DNA of 64,000 nucleotides from Pseudoclavibacter sp. AY1H1 (GTDB lineage: Bacteria; Actinomycetota; Actinomycetes; Actinomycetales; Microbacteriaceae), in assembly GCF_002931055.1 (NCBI RefSeq), contig NZ_PSXX01000001.1, positions 744,001 through 808,000 of the forward strand, given 5' to 3'. Of this stretch, positions 9,149 to 17,288 are shown piece by piece; within the stretch, counting starts at the first letter, position 1; every line of letters begins with the position of its first letter. The position numbers and the translations under genes were made by a program. The notes beneath the pieces are model-generated. The model saw only the letters and a program-made list of their open reading frames with translations, did not search any database and had not been told where the DNA came from.

Positions 9149-10852
9149 CTAGGAGCGTGACGCTGACCGAAGTGCCGCGATGGGCTCAGGACGATGCACC
9201 CCGCGCATGCGGTAGCCCAGCGAATCCGATGCGTGAAGCAGGTCCGCGAGCAGCCAGATGATGCTCAGCCACATCTCGGTCCCCTGCAACCCTGGTTCGC
9301 CATCCTCCCCCGAGGAGCGCGGCGCGAACGCCATCCCTTCGCCAGGAACCCACTGGCCGAGCGCCTGTTCGAGCGCCCCGCGCGCCCACTCCGCGATCTC
9401 CCCGCGGCGGTGCTTGGTCTGCTGCGAAGCGAGCCAGAGCGGATGCGCGATATCGAGCACGTTGCACGCCGTCCAGCCATCTGGCGTGGAGAGGTGGGGG
9501 TCCGCGGCGTGCAGCAGCACGGTGTCGATCGTCGCGACCGGATACGGCAGCGGCAGTCCGAACTGCGCGAAGAGTCCGCGGGTGAGCCGATAGAAGCCGT
9601 TCACGGCCTGCAGCCGTGGCGACTCCGCGCCGGGCAGCTCTTCCCCCCACAGGCCTGTTCGCGGGTCCGCGCGCGCGACCGCCCAGCCGAGCACGGTGAG
9701 GAGCGGCCCGGCTCCCCCGTCGTCGAGGGCGTCGGAATGATCCAGCATGTTCGCGGCGCACGCCGTCGCGACCGCGTCGACCGCGGCACCGGAGCCCCAG
9801 GCGCCAGCAGCCCAGTCACGGGCGTCGAGGGCCGCCGTCAGGTCAGTACCCGTCAGCCCGTGCACGGCGCGGATCGGGTGGGGCATCCGCCCGCCCAGCA
9901 GCCGCACGGCGTAGCTGGCGCTGAGGACGTGGTAGCTCGCCGGCCCCTCGAAGGCCGAAAGCCGCTCCGACGACTGCGGATCCGGCGACGTCTGCGCTCG
10001 CTCGAGACCGGCGTCCGAGAGATCGCCGTCGGCGACCAGGCCCGTCGCGGGATCCTGCCTCGCCGTCAGCCTCCGGAGCAGGTCCGCGGCGTCGAAGCCG
10101 GGCGGCGGCGCGTGCAGCAGCAGGTCGGCGAGCTCGACGGCGTCGGCCCAAGGTCGAAGGGTGGGCGCCGCAGCCGTGCCTGGGCGATCGACGAAGCGGC
10201 CGCCCTCGAAGCAGCGCGCGAGCACCGCCGTGATCTCAGCCCGAGCCGTGTCCCCGAAGCGTCGGAGCCCCTCCCTGAGCCCGGCTTCGCGTGCCGGCGC
10301 CCGGCGGTCGCGGAGGACGCGCGCAGGATTGCCCGCTACGACCGCGTGGTCAGGGACGCTCTTCGTGACCACCGAGCCCGCGCCGATCACGACGTGGTCG
10401 CCGACCACCACCCCGTCGAGGATCGTCACCTGCGAGCCGATCCAGACATCGTCTCCGAGGACGATCCCTCGACTCGACAGCCCCTGGGTGAAGACCGGAG
10501 CGTCCGGCTCCATCTCGTGGTTGAAGCCGAGGATCGAGGTGTGTGCGCCGATTCGGACGCCGTCGCCCATCTGCACGTCGCCGCGAACCACTGCGAAGGG
10601 GTTGACGGAGCAGTCCGCGCCGATCGCGACGTTGTCGGTCACGTAGGCGTTGGCGGCGATGTAGCTGCGGTCGCCGATCGACAGCCGATCGCAGAAGACG
10701 GCGGCGCTCGCCGAGACGAACACCCGGTCGCCGATCACGGCACCCGACGCTGCCAATTCGCGCAGTCGCTCAGCTTGGGCGGCTCCGTCGGCGGAGTGGG
10801 GATCGTACTCCCATGGGAGGAAATCGACTCGGCGGACGCTGTCAGCGCTCAT
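9149..10852 (-). CDS. Left-handed beta-helix acyltransferase with a C-terminal helical domain
   Basis: A 567-residue two-part protein. Residues about 35-190 are hexapeptide-repeat coils (VIGDRVFVSASAAV, IGDRSYIAANAYV, VVVGDHVVIGAGSVV) ending in a DHAVVAGNPARVLRDR segment, as in maltose/galactoside O-acetyltransferases. Residues about 215-567 are helical with repeated Trp/Gly/Ala-rich stretches and may form an alpha/alpha toroid; I do not recognise that half. The likely role is acetylation of a sugar or cell-surface glycan. It converges on pknL and lies downstream of aroG on the same strand. An AAAGGA ribosome site precedes the ATG. Confidence 0.72.
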   Translation of the reverse strand: MSADSVRRVDFLPWEYDPHSADGAAQAERLRELAASGAVIGDRVFVSASAAVFCDRLSIGDRSYIAANAYVTDNVAIGADCSVNPFAVVRGDVQMGDGVRIGAHTSILGFNHEMEPDAPVFTQGLSSRGIVLGDDVWIGSQVTILDGVVVGDHVVIGAGSVVTKSVPDHAVVAGNPARVLRDRRAPAREAGLREGLRRFGDTARAEITAVLARCFEGGRFVDRPGTAAAPTLRPWADAVELADLLLHAPPPGFDAADLLRRLTARQDPATGLVADGDLSDAGLERAQTSPDPQSSERLSAFEGPASYHVLSASYAVRLLGGRMPHPIRAVHGLTGTDLTAALDARDWAAGAWGSGAAVDAVATACAANMLDHSDALDDGGAGPLLTVLGWAVARADPRTGLWGEELPGAESPRLQAVNGFYRLTRGLFAQFGLPLPYPVATIDTVLLHAADPHLSTPDGWTACNVLDIAHPLWLASQQTKHRRGEIAEWARGALEQALGQWVPGEGMAFAPRSSGEDGEPGLQGTEMWLSIIWLLADLLHASDSLGYRMRGVHRPEPIAALRSASRS

Positions 10853-10916
10853 GCGCTCATCCTTTCACGAGCGATGCGGCGGCGGAGTTCAGGCTTCGTG
10901 CTCCCAAACGCCGAGA

Positions 10917-10969
10917 GAGGCCTCCTGGCGACGGCAGAGCTCGACAGCTCCACCATGCCAGGAGGCCTC
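10917..10969 (-). terminator. Large compound hairpin downstream of aroG
   Basis: A perfect 13-bp stem, GAGGCCTCCTGGC at 10917-10929 with its complement at 10957-10969, encloses a 27-nt loop containing a smaller GAGCT/AGCTC stem. It lies 49 bp after the aroG stop, with no T-run. A terminator or transcript-stabilising structure is likely. Confidence 0.6.
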
Positions 10970-11017
10970 GTCACGTCACACGACCCGAAGCGCCTTCGAG
11001 GTCACGACCGAGTCCCT

Positions 11018-12403
11018 CTAGTGCTTGCCCGCGCGCAGCTCCTCGGCCACGAGGAACGCGAGCTCGAGCGACTGCATGTGGTTGAGACGCGGGTCGCACA
11101 GCGACTCGTAGCGGGTCTCGAGGGTCTTCTCGTCGATGTGCTCGGAACCGCCGAGGCACTCGGTGACGTCATCACCCGTGAGCTCGACGTGGATGCCGCC
11201 CGGGTGCGTCCCCGCGGCGCGGTGCGCCTCGAAGAAGCCCTTGACCTCGTCCACGACGTCGTCGAAGCGACGCGTCTTGTAGCCGTTCGGCGTCGTGATC
11301 CCGTTTCCGTGCATCGGGTCGGTGATCCACAGCGGCTGCGCATCGCTGCTCTTGATCGCCTCGAGCAGGGGCGGAAGCGCGTCGCGGATCTTGCCTGCGC
11401 CCATGCGGGTGATGAACGTGAGCCGACCAGGTTCGCGGTTCGGGTCGATCTTGTCGATGAGCCGCAGCATGGTGTCGGGCGTCGTCGATGGCCCGAGCTT
11501 CACGCCGATGGGGTTCTTCACGCGGCTGAAGAAGTCGACGTGCGCCTCGTCCAGGTCGCGCGTGCGCTCCCCGATCCAGATGAAGTGGCCGGACGTGTCG
11601 TACGGCAGACCGGTGCGGGAGTCGATGCGGGTCATAGGTCGCTCGTAGTCCATGAGGAGCCCCTCATGGCCGACGAAGAACTCGACGTCACGGAGCGCGT
11701 AGAAGTCAGCTCCGGCGGCCGCCATGAAGCGGACGGCACGATCGATCTCAGCCGCGAGCTGCTCGTAGCGCGCGTTGGCGGGGTTGGCGGCGAAGCCCTG
11801 GTTCCAGGAGTGCACCTCGCGGAGGTCGGCGAAGCCGCCCGTCGTGAATGCCCGGACGAGGTTCAGCGTGGATGCGGCCGTGTGGTAGCCGCGGAGCATG
11901 CGCTCCGGGTCCGGGGTGCGGCCCTCCTCGGTGAAATCGAAGTCGTTGACGATGTCTCCGCGGTACGCGGGCAGCGTCACGTCCCCGCGCGTCTCGTTGT
12001 CGCTCGACCTGGGCTTCGCGAACTGACCGGCCATGCGGCCCATCTTGACGACCGGCATCGACGCGCCGTACGTCAGCACGACGGCCATCTGCAGGATCGT
12101 GCGCACCCGCGCACGGATCTTGTCTGCCGTCGCGCCCGCGAAGGTCTCGGCGCAGTCGCCACCCTGCAGGACGAACGCCTGCCCGGCAGCGGCCGTCGCG
12201 ATACGGTCGCGCAGGCGGTCGACCTCGCCGGCGAAGACGAGTGGTGGCAGCGACGCGAGCTCACCTGAGACGCTCGCGACCTTGGTCGCGTCGCCCCACT
12301 GCGGCTGCTGCCGGATCGGCAGCTCGCGCCAGGCGTCGAGCCCCTCGAGCACGCCGGGGGGCGTCGGGATCGACTCTGTGTGGGTGGAGGTGAATTGGCT
12401 CAT
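11018..12403 (-). CDS. aroG: Class II 3-deoxy-7-phosphoheptulonate synthase
   Basis: First enzyme of the shikimate pathway, condensing phosphoenolpyruvate and erythrose-4-phosphate. The 461-residue protein is a full-length plant/actinobacterial class II enzyme. The metal-binding Cys is in VLQGGDCAETF (C84), and KMGRMAGQFAKPRS, LWIGERTR-type and WITDPMHGNG segments are present. Position matches Rv2178c aroG of M. tuberculosis. A 14-bp tandem duplication sits just upstream of the start (12411-12438). No short peptide-type attenuator was recognised. Confidence 0.96.
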   Translation of the reverse strand: MSQFTSTHTESIPTPPGVLEGLDAWRELPIRQQPQWGDATKVASVSGELASLPPLVFAGEVDRLRDRIATAAAGQAFVLQGGDCAETFAGATADKIRARVRTILQMAVVLTYGASMPVVKMGRMAGQFAKPRSSDNETRGDVTLPAYRGDIVNDFDFTEEGRTPDPERMLRGYHTAASTLNLVRAFTTGGFADLREVHSWNQGFAANPANARYEQLAAEIDRAVRFMAAAGADFYALRDVEFFVGHEGLLMDYERPMTRIDSRTGLPYDTSGHFIWIGERTRDLDEAHVDFFSRVKNPIGVKLGPSTTPDTMLRLIDKIDPNREPGRLTFITRMGAGKIRDALPPLLEAIKSSDAQPLWITDPMHGNGITTPNGYKTRRFDDVVDEVKGFFEAHRAAGTHPGGIHVELTGDDVTECLGGSEHIDEKTLETRYESLCDPRLNHMQSLELAFLVAEELRAGKH

Positions 12404-12410
12404 GCTCGCT

Positions 12411-12438
12411 TCTCTGATCTCATGTCTCTGATCTCATG
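12411..12438 (-). repeat. 14-bp tandem duplication in the aroG leader
   Basis: The unit tctctgatctcatg occurs twice head to tail, 7 bp before the aroG start. It contains the purine-rich AGAGA that can act as a weak ribosome site, so the duplication may affect translation or may be a neutral slip. Confidence 0.75.
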
Positions 12439-12489
12439 CTGGCAGCTTGGGCGCTGCAGCGCTGGTGTGTTGCTGGATCTCACGCCGAA

Positions 12490-12513
12490 CGGCCCCGACG
12501 ATACTCGGGGCCG
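12490..12513 (-). terminator. Hairpin between plsC and aroG
   Basis: A 9-bp stem CGGCCCCGA/TCGGGGCCG with a 6-nt loop, 59 bp after the plsC stop. It probably ends or weakens transcription from plsC into aroG. No long T-run follows. Confidence 0.5.
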
Positions 12514-12572
12514 CGGCGCTCTGCTCTGTTGATCGCTCAGGGCTTCTCGAACGCCCGGACCTGCTCGGCGAT

Positions 12573-13292
12573 TCAGTGCTTCTGTGCGGCGGCGAGCGCC
12601 TTGGCCTCTGCGTCCATCTTGGTTCGGATGGACGAGGCATAGATGTCGCGATAGTCCTGGTTGCTGAGGGCGTGCAGCTCGCTCATGATCTCGTCCGTGA
12701 TGGAGCGGAGCACGAAGCGGTCAGCGGCCATGCCCTCGTACCGCGTGAAGGTGAGCGGCTCGCCGAAGACCATGCCGACCTTGCGGAGACGAGGAACCTT
12801 CGCTCCGATGGGCAGGACGCGCTCCGTGTCGACCATGACCACGGGGACGACCGTGACGGGCTTGTCCGCCTGCATGATCATGCGCGCGATTCCCGTGCGC
12901 CCACGGAACATCCGTGCGTCGGGGCTGCGGGTGCCCTCCGGATAGATGCCGAGCACCTTGCCCTCGCCGAGCACGCGCAGGCCCGTCTGCAAGGACGCCT
13001 CGCTCGCTGCTCCGCCACCCCGGTCGATCGGGAGCATGCCCGTCGACTTGAAGAACTGCGCCGTCAGATAGCCCTTGATCCCCGTGCCGGTGAAGTACTC
13101 CTTCTTCGCGAGGAAGTAGACGCGGCGGTCGATCGACAACGGCATGAAGAACGAATCGATGACCGACAAGTGGTTCGACGCCAGAATGACCGGCCCCTTC
13201 GCCGGTATGTTCTCGACGCCGCGCACCCAAGGGCGGAACGTTCCGCGCACCAAGGGACCTGCGAAGAGATGCTTGAGCACCCAATACAACAT
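12573..13292 (-). CDS. PlsC-family 1-acylglycerol-3-phosphate acyltransferase
   Basis: Membrane-associated acyltransferase that acylates lysophosphatidate or a related lipid. The ATG at 13292 gives 239 residues and is preceded by GGGAGG at 6 nt. The HX4D catalytic motif is NHLSVID near residue 40, and IYPEGTRSPD is the second conserved block. The N-terminus is hydrophobic. A TACACT -10 lies at 13323-13328. It is divergent from the fadD gene, and the order aroG, PlsC, FadD15 resembles Rv2178c-Rv2182c-Rv2187, which supports a role in envelope lipid synthesis. Confidence 0.9.
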   Translation of the reverse strand: MLYWVLKHLFAGPLVRGTFRPWVRGVENIPAKGPVILASNHLSVIDSFFMPLSIDRRVYFLAKKEYFTGTGIKGYLTAQFFKSTGMLPIDRGGGAASEASLQTGLRVLGEGKVLGIYPEGTRSPDARMFRGRTGIARMIMQADKPVTVVPVVMVDTERVLPIGAKVPRLRKVGMVFGEPLTFTRYEGMAADRFVLRSITDEIMSELHALSNQDYRDIYASSIRTKMDAEAKALAAAQKH

Positions 13293-13322
13293 GCGTGGCC
13301 TCCCGATAGGCGATGGCACATC

Positions 13323-13328
13323 AGTGTA
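13323..13328 (-). promoter_or_regulatory. -10 element of plsC
   Basis: TACACT on the minus strand, 30 bp before the start codon, leaves a short leader containing the GGGAGG ribosome site. Confidence 0.45.
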
Positions 13329-13376
13329 CTCGGGACATGCCCGGCCCCGTTGCGCCGCTCCCCGTTTCCGAAACGG

Positions 13377-13382
13377 TAGGGT
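13377..13382 (+). promoter_or_regulatory. Possible -10 element of the fadD gene
   Basis: TAGGGT lies about 85 bp upstream of the acyl-CoA ligase start, so the transcript would carry a leader of roughly 80 nt. No -35 was identified. Confidence 0.35.
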
Positions 13383-13467
13383 TGGAAGCCACGGAACGTG
13401 AAGTCGAATCGGTCCGGACGATGGGCGTTCAGGCGGCTCACGACCAGGACCACACTCAGGAGTTGCA

Positions 13468-15288
13468 ATGAAGCTATCCGAGACCCCCGCCGTCGTCAGC
13501 CCGGAGCCGAGCTGGAACACCACAGATCTGCTCGAGTACCGACTTCGAGAATCGCCGGATCTCGCCCTCTTCGCCCTGCCGGAAGGCAGCACCTGGCGCG
13601 ACGTGCCGGTCAAGGAGTTCCACGCGAAGGTGCACACCCTCGCCAAGGGCTTCGTCGCCGCTGGCATCGAGCCCGGGGAGCGCATCGCGTTCGTCGCGAA
13701 GACGAACTACGAGTGGACGCTCGTCGACTTCGCGCTCTGGTACGCCGGTGCGGTCATGGTGCCGGTCTACGAGACCAGCTCGTCAGCGCAGATCGAGTGG
13801 ATGCTCGAGGACTCGGAGGCCGTCGGCATCATCTCCGAGCTCCCGGAGCACGACGACAAGCTCGACGAGATCTCGGACACCGTCGAGGGGCTGCGCGTGC
13901 GCTACGCGCTGCACGCCGGCGCGATCGAGGAGCTCATCCGGCTCGGGGCCGGCGTCGAGGACGCGGAGATCGAGCGCCGTCGCGGGATCGCGAACGGCGC
14001 TGACATCGCGACGCTCATCTACACCTCGGGATCGACGGGACGCCCCAAGGGGTGTGTCATCACGCACTCGAACTTCGTCGAGCTGTGCCGCAACGTGAAG
14101 GACCCGCTCGGCGCGCTCATCTACCCCGGCGCATCAACGGTGCTCTTCATCACGCTCGCGCATGTCTTCGCCCGCTTCATCTCCGTGCTCTGCATCTACG
14201 GCGGAGTCAAGGTGGGCCACCAGCACGACACCTCGAAGCTCGTGGAGTCGCTCGGCACCTTCCACCCGACCTTCCTCCTCGCGGTGCCCCGCGTGTTCGA
14301 GAAGGTCTACAACTCGGCGGAGCAGAAGGCGGAGACCGGCGGCCGGGGCAAGATCTTCCGCAAGGCGGCAGACGTCGCGGTCCGCTACTCGGAATCGCAG
14401 GACGCGGGCCGGACGCCGCTTGTCCTCGGCCTCCAGTACAAGCTGTTCGACAAGCTCGTCTACTCGAAGCTGCGCGAGGTCATGGGCGGCCGGGTCAAGC
14501 ACGCCGTCTCGGGTTCCGCACCACTCGGCGCGCGTCTCGGCCACTTCTACCGGGCCATCGGCGTGAACATCCTCGAGGGCTACGGCCTCACCGAGACCAC
14601 GGCCCCTGCGTCCGTGAACCTCGCGGAGAAGTCGAAGATCGGCACCGTCGGGCCGGCGCTGCCCGGCGTCGCCGTGCGCACCGATGACAGCGGCGAGCTC
14701 CAGGTCAAGGGCATCAACGTGTTCCGCGAGTACTGGAAGAACCCAGAGGCCACGGCCGCGGCCTTCGACGGCGAGTGGTTCAAGACGGGAGATCTCGGCT
14801 CGATCGACGACGACGGCTACATCACCGTCACCGGGCGAATCAAGGAGATCATCGTGACCTCCGGCGGGAAGAACGTCTCCCCCGCGGCGCTCGAGGACCC
14901 GATCCGAGCCAATCCGCTCGTCGGCCAGATCGTCGTCGTCGGAGATCAGCGCCCGTTCATCTCCGCGCTCGTCACGCTCGATCCCGAGATGCTCAAGACC
15001 TGGCTCTCCAACAACGGCGAGGACCCGAGCATCTCGGTCGCCCAGGCCGCGGAGCACCCGAAGGTGCTGGCCGAGATCCAGCATGCCGTCGACCTCGCGA
15101 ACACGCGCGTCTCCCGGGCCGAGTCGATCCGCAAGTTCGTCGTGCTCGACGGCGAGTTCACTGAAGCGGACGGCACGCTCACGCCGAAGATGTCGATCAA
15201 GCGCCACGTGATCCTCGAGAAGTACCGAGGAATCATCGAGGGCATCTACAACGCCGCACCCGCGACGCAGGGCATCACGCTCAAGTAG
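13468..15288 (+). CDS. Long-chain fatty-acid-CoA ligase (FadD15-like)
   Basis: Activates long-chain fatty acids to acyl-CoA through an acyl-adenylate. The 606-residue protein carries the AMP-binding signature YTSGSTGRPKG near residue 187, the GYGLTETT motif and a C-terminal GRIKEIIVTSGGKNVSP motif, all intact. AGGAG lies 5 nt before the ATG. The syntenic position matches fadD15 (Rv2187). Acyl-CoA made here could supply phospholipid synthesis or, by inference, the OleA substrate pool encoded at 47 kb. Confidence 0.93.
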   Translation: MKLSETPAVVSPEPSWNTTDLLEYRLRESPDLALFALPEGSTWRDVPVKEFHAKVHTLAKGFVAAGIEPGERIAFVAKTNYEWTLVDFALWYAGAVMVPVYETSSSAQIEWMLEDSEAVGIISELPEHDDKLDEISDTVEGLRVRYALHAGAIEELIRLGAGVEDAEIERRRGIANGADIATLIYTSGSTGRPKGCVITHSNFVELCRNVKDPLGALIYPGASTVLFITLAHVFARFISVLCIYGGVKVGHQHDTSKLVESLGTFHPTFLLAVPRVFEKVYNSAEQKAETGGRGKIFRKAADVAVRYSESQDAGRTPLVLGLQYKLFDKLVYSKLREVMGGRVKHAVSGSAPLGARLGHFYRAIGVNILEGYGLTETTAPASVNLAEKSKIGTVGPALPGVAVRTDDSGELQVKGINVFREYWKNPEATAAAFDGEWFKTGDLGSIDDDGYITVTGRIKEIIVTSGGKNVSPAALEDPIRANPLVGQIVVVGDQRPFISALVTLDPEMLKTWLSNNGEDPSISVAQAAEHPKVLAEIQHAVDLANTRVSRAESIRKFVVLDGEFTEADGTLTPKMSIKRHVILEKYRGIIEGIYNAAPATQGITLK

Positions 15289-15333
15289 CTCGGAGAGCTG
15301 GACCTTCGCGGCCAGCGCCTCCGGTCAGCGTCG

Positions 15334-15885
15334 TCAGCGCGACGTGCGGCCGAAGGCGCTGGCCTTCGCGGATCCAGCAGAGGCGGTCGCGGGCGCGAAC
15401 CACTCGCTGCCCCGGATCTCCCGCATGGCTTCCTTGCGGTGCTCGGGCGCGAGCGTGTCGATGTACACGACCCCCTTGAGGTGGTCGGTCTCGTGCTGCA
15501 GCATCTGAGCCATGAGGCCGGAGCCCTCGAGGACGACTGGCTCGCCGTCCAGGTCGATTCCGGTGACCCGAGCGTGCTCGTACCGTGGCGTCTTGTTCCA
15601 GAGGCCGGGGACGGAGAGGCAGCCCTCGTCGATCTCCTCGACGTCTCCCCAGGTGCTCTCGAGGACCGGGTTGAGCACGTAGCCGGTCTGCCCGTCGATG
15701 TTGTACGAGAACGCGGCGAGCCCGACCCCGATCTGCGGAGCAGCCACCCCGGCACGGCCGTCGAGCGCCGTCGTGTCGAGCAGGTCGGCGACAAGACTGC
15801 GGATGCGGTCGTCGACGACAGTGATCTGCTCGGCGGGCGTGCGCAGCACCGGATCTCCGTAGAAGCGGATGGGGCGAACGGTCAC
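15334..15885 (-). CDS. def: Peptide deformylase
   Basis: Fe/Zn hydrolase that removes the N-formyl group from nascent proteins. The 183-residue protein has the zinc-ligand motifs EGCLS (C89) and HETDH (131-135). Motif 1 reads RAGVAAPQ instead of the usual GxGxAAxQ, with Arg at the first glycine; this is a modest deviation. The GTG start overlaps the mtr stop by 4 bp (GTGA) behind a GAGGAGG site, so it is translationally coupled. A C-terminal extension of about 35 residues follows the metal site. Confidence 0.93.
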   Translation of the reverse strand: MTVRPIRFYGDPVLRTPAEQITVVDDRIRSLVADLLDTTALDGRAGVAAPQIGVGLAAFSYNIDGQTGYVLNPVLESTWGDVEEIDEGCLSVPGLWNKTPRYEHARVTGIDLDGEPVVLEGSGLMAQMLQHETDHLKGVVYIDTLAPEHRKEAMREIRGSEWFAPATASAGSAKASAFGRTSR

Positions 15886-17288
15886 AGTTCCTCCTCAGCG
15901 CGCAGCAGCGCGTTCTCGACCACCTCGCTAGCCGCGGGGTGGGGCCAGTACTGGCCGCGCGCGAGACCCCGGATGGAGTGCCCGAAGCTCGCCGCGAGGA
16001 CGAGGGGCTGGAGCAGGACCGCCGCGTCTGGGCCCACGATGTGCGCCCCGAGGATGGTCGCGCTTCCACGCGCGATCACGAGTTTACAGAAGCTGCGCTG
16101 GTCTTCGAGCGCCCACCCCCATGCGGTGGACCCGTACTCGTGCACGACCTCGAACGCGTCGTAGCCGAGCTGCTCGGCCCGCTCGAGGGTTGCTCCGAAG
16201 CTGGCGATCTGGGGCTCGGTGAACACCACGTCGGGGACCGGACCGAGGGTGTTCTTCATGAGGCGACGGCCGGGCTCGACGGCGATGTTGTGGGCGACGA
16301 CCCGCGCCTCGTGGTTGGCGACGTGCTTGAGCTGGTGCTCCGAGTCGATGTCGCCGAGGGCGAAGACGCCGGGCACCTGGTGGCCGTCGCGGAGGACGCG
16401 CTGGTAGGCGTCCACGCGCAGCCGGCCGTCGTCGTGGTGGTCGAAGCCGACCTCGAAGGTCCCGAGCGTGTCGGTGTTCGGGATGCGTCCGATCGCGACG
16501 AGCACAGCGTCGACCTCGATGCGCTCTCCCGAGTCGGTCGTGAGTGTCGCGACGCCGCCGTCGTCGGAGAATCCGACGACGGAGGTGCCGGTCTCAAGGC
16601 GCCAGCGCTCCCGTGCCGCGTCCGCGAAGGTCTCGGCGACGTCGGCATCGAGCGAGGAGAGCACGCGCCCGCGCACCAGCTGCGTCACCTCGGAGCCGAA
16701 GGCGCTGAAGACGTGCGCGAACTCAGAGGCGATGGAGCCGCCGCCGATGATCGCCAGGCGACGAGGCGCGTCATCGATGCGCATGATCGTGTCGGAGGTG
16801 TGGACGAGCGGCGAGCTGAGCGGAACGACGTCGTGGTGGCGCGCGCGACTGCCCGCGGCGATGACCAGCGTGTCGGCCGTGAGGCGCCTCCCGGAAGCCG
16901 TGAGCACCTCGCGGTCGCCGAGCATCTCGACTCGCTCTCGGACGAGCGTGACCCGAGGGTTGCCGCTATCCCGGTAGTGCTCCCCGCTCTCGCTGATGTG
17001 GTCGATGCGGCCGAACACGCGGTCGCGCACCTCCGGCCACGACGGGCGCAGCCGGACGTCGTGGATGCCAAGGCGGTCGGCGTCGCGCGCGACCCGCACG
17101 ATGTCCGCCACGTGGACGTACATCTTCGTCGGGATGCAGCCGACGTTGAGGCAGGTTCCGCCGAAGTGCGGGCCGTCGTCGATGATCGCGGTTTTCGGCC
17201 CGCTCTCGTCGCCTGGGGGGAGGGAGTTCCCCGAGCCTGCGCCGATGATGATGAGGCCGAAGTGCTCGGCGTCGGTGCGCTCAGGCAT
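15882..17288 (-). CDS. mtr: Mycothione reductase
   Basis: NADPH- and FAD-dependent enzyme that reduces mycothiol disulfide. The ATG at 17288 gives 468 residues: FAD-binding [10 protein letters not shown] near 12-21, redox-active GGTCLNVGC (C46, C51), NAD(P)-binding [19 protein letters not shown] near the second FAD contact, and the C-terminal active-site [15 protein letters not shown] containing the His-Glu pair. The GSGN start and the WPHPxxSE tail fit mycothione reductase better than lipoamide or glutathione reductase. The start overlaps the pyc stop by 8 bp. Confidence 0.92.
   Translation of the reverse strand: MPERTDAEHFGLIIIGAGSGNSLPPGDESGPKTAIIDDGPHFGGTCLNVGCIPTKMYVHVADIVRVARDADRLGIHDVRLRPSWPEVRDRVFGRIDHISESGEHYRDSGNPRVTLVRERVEMLGDREVLTASGRRLTADTLVIAAGSRARHHDVVPLSSPLVHTSDTIMRIDDAPRRLAIIGGGSIASEFAHVFSAFGSEVTQLVRGRVLSSLDADVAETFADAARERWRLETGTSVVGFSDDGGVATLTTDSGERIEVDAVLVAIGRIPNTDTLGTFEVGFDHHDDGRLRVDAYQRVLRDGHQVPGVFALGDIDSEHQLKHVANHEARVVAHNIAVEPGRRLMKNTLGPVPDVVFTEPQIASFGATLERAEQLGYDAFEVVHEYGSTAWGWALEDQRSFCKLVIARGSATILGAHIVGPDAAVLLQPLVLAASFGHSIRGLARGQYWPHPAASEVVENALLRAEEEL

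Noticed and set aside
9194-12268. 1024-residue plus-strand open frame opposite the acyltransferase and aroG
   Set aside because: It spans two confidently identified minus-strand genes and their gap; high GC keeps the opposite frame open by chance.
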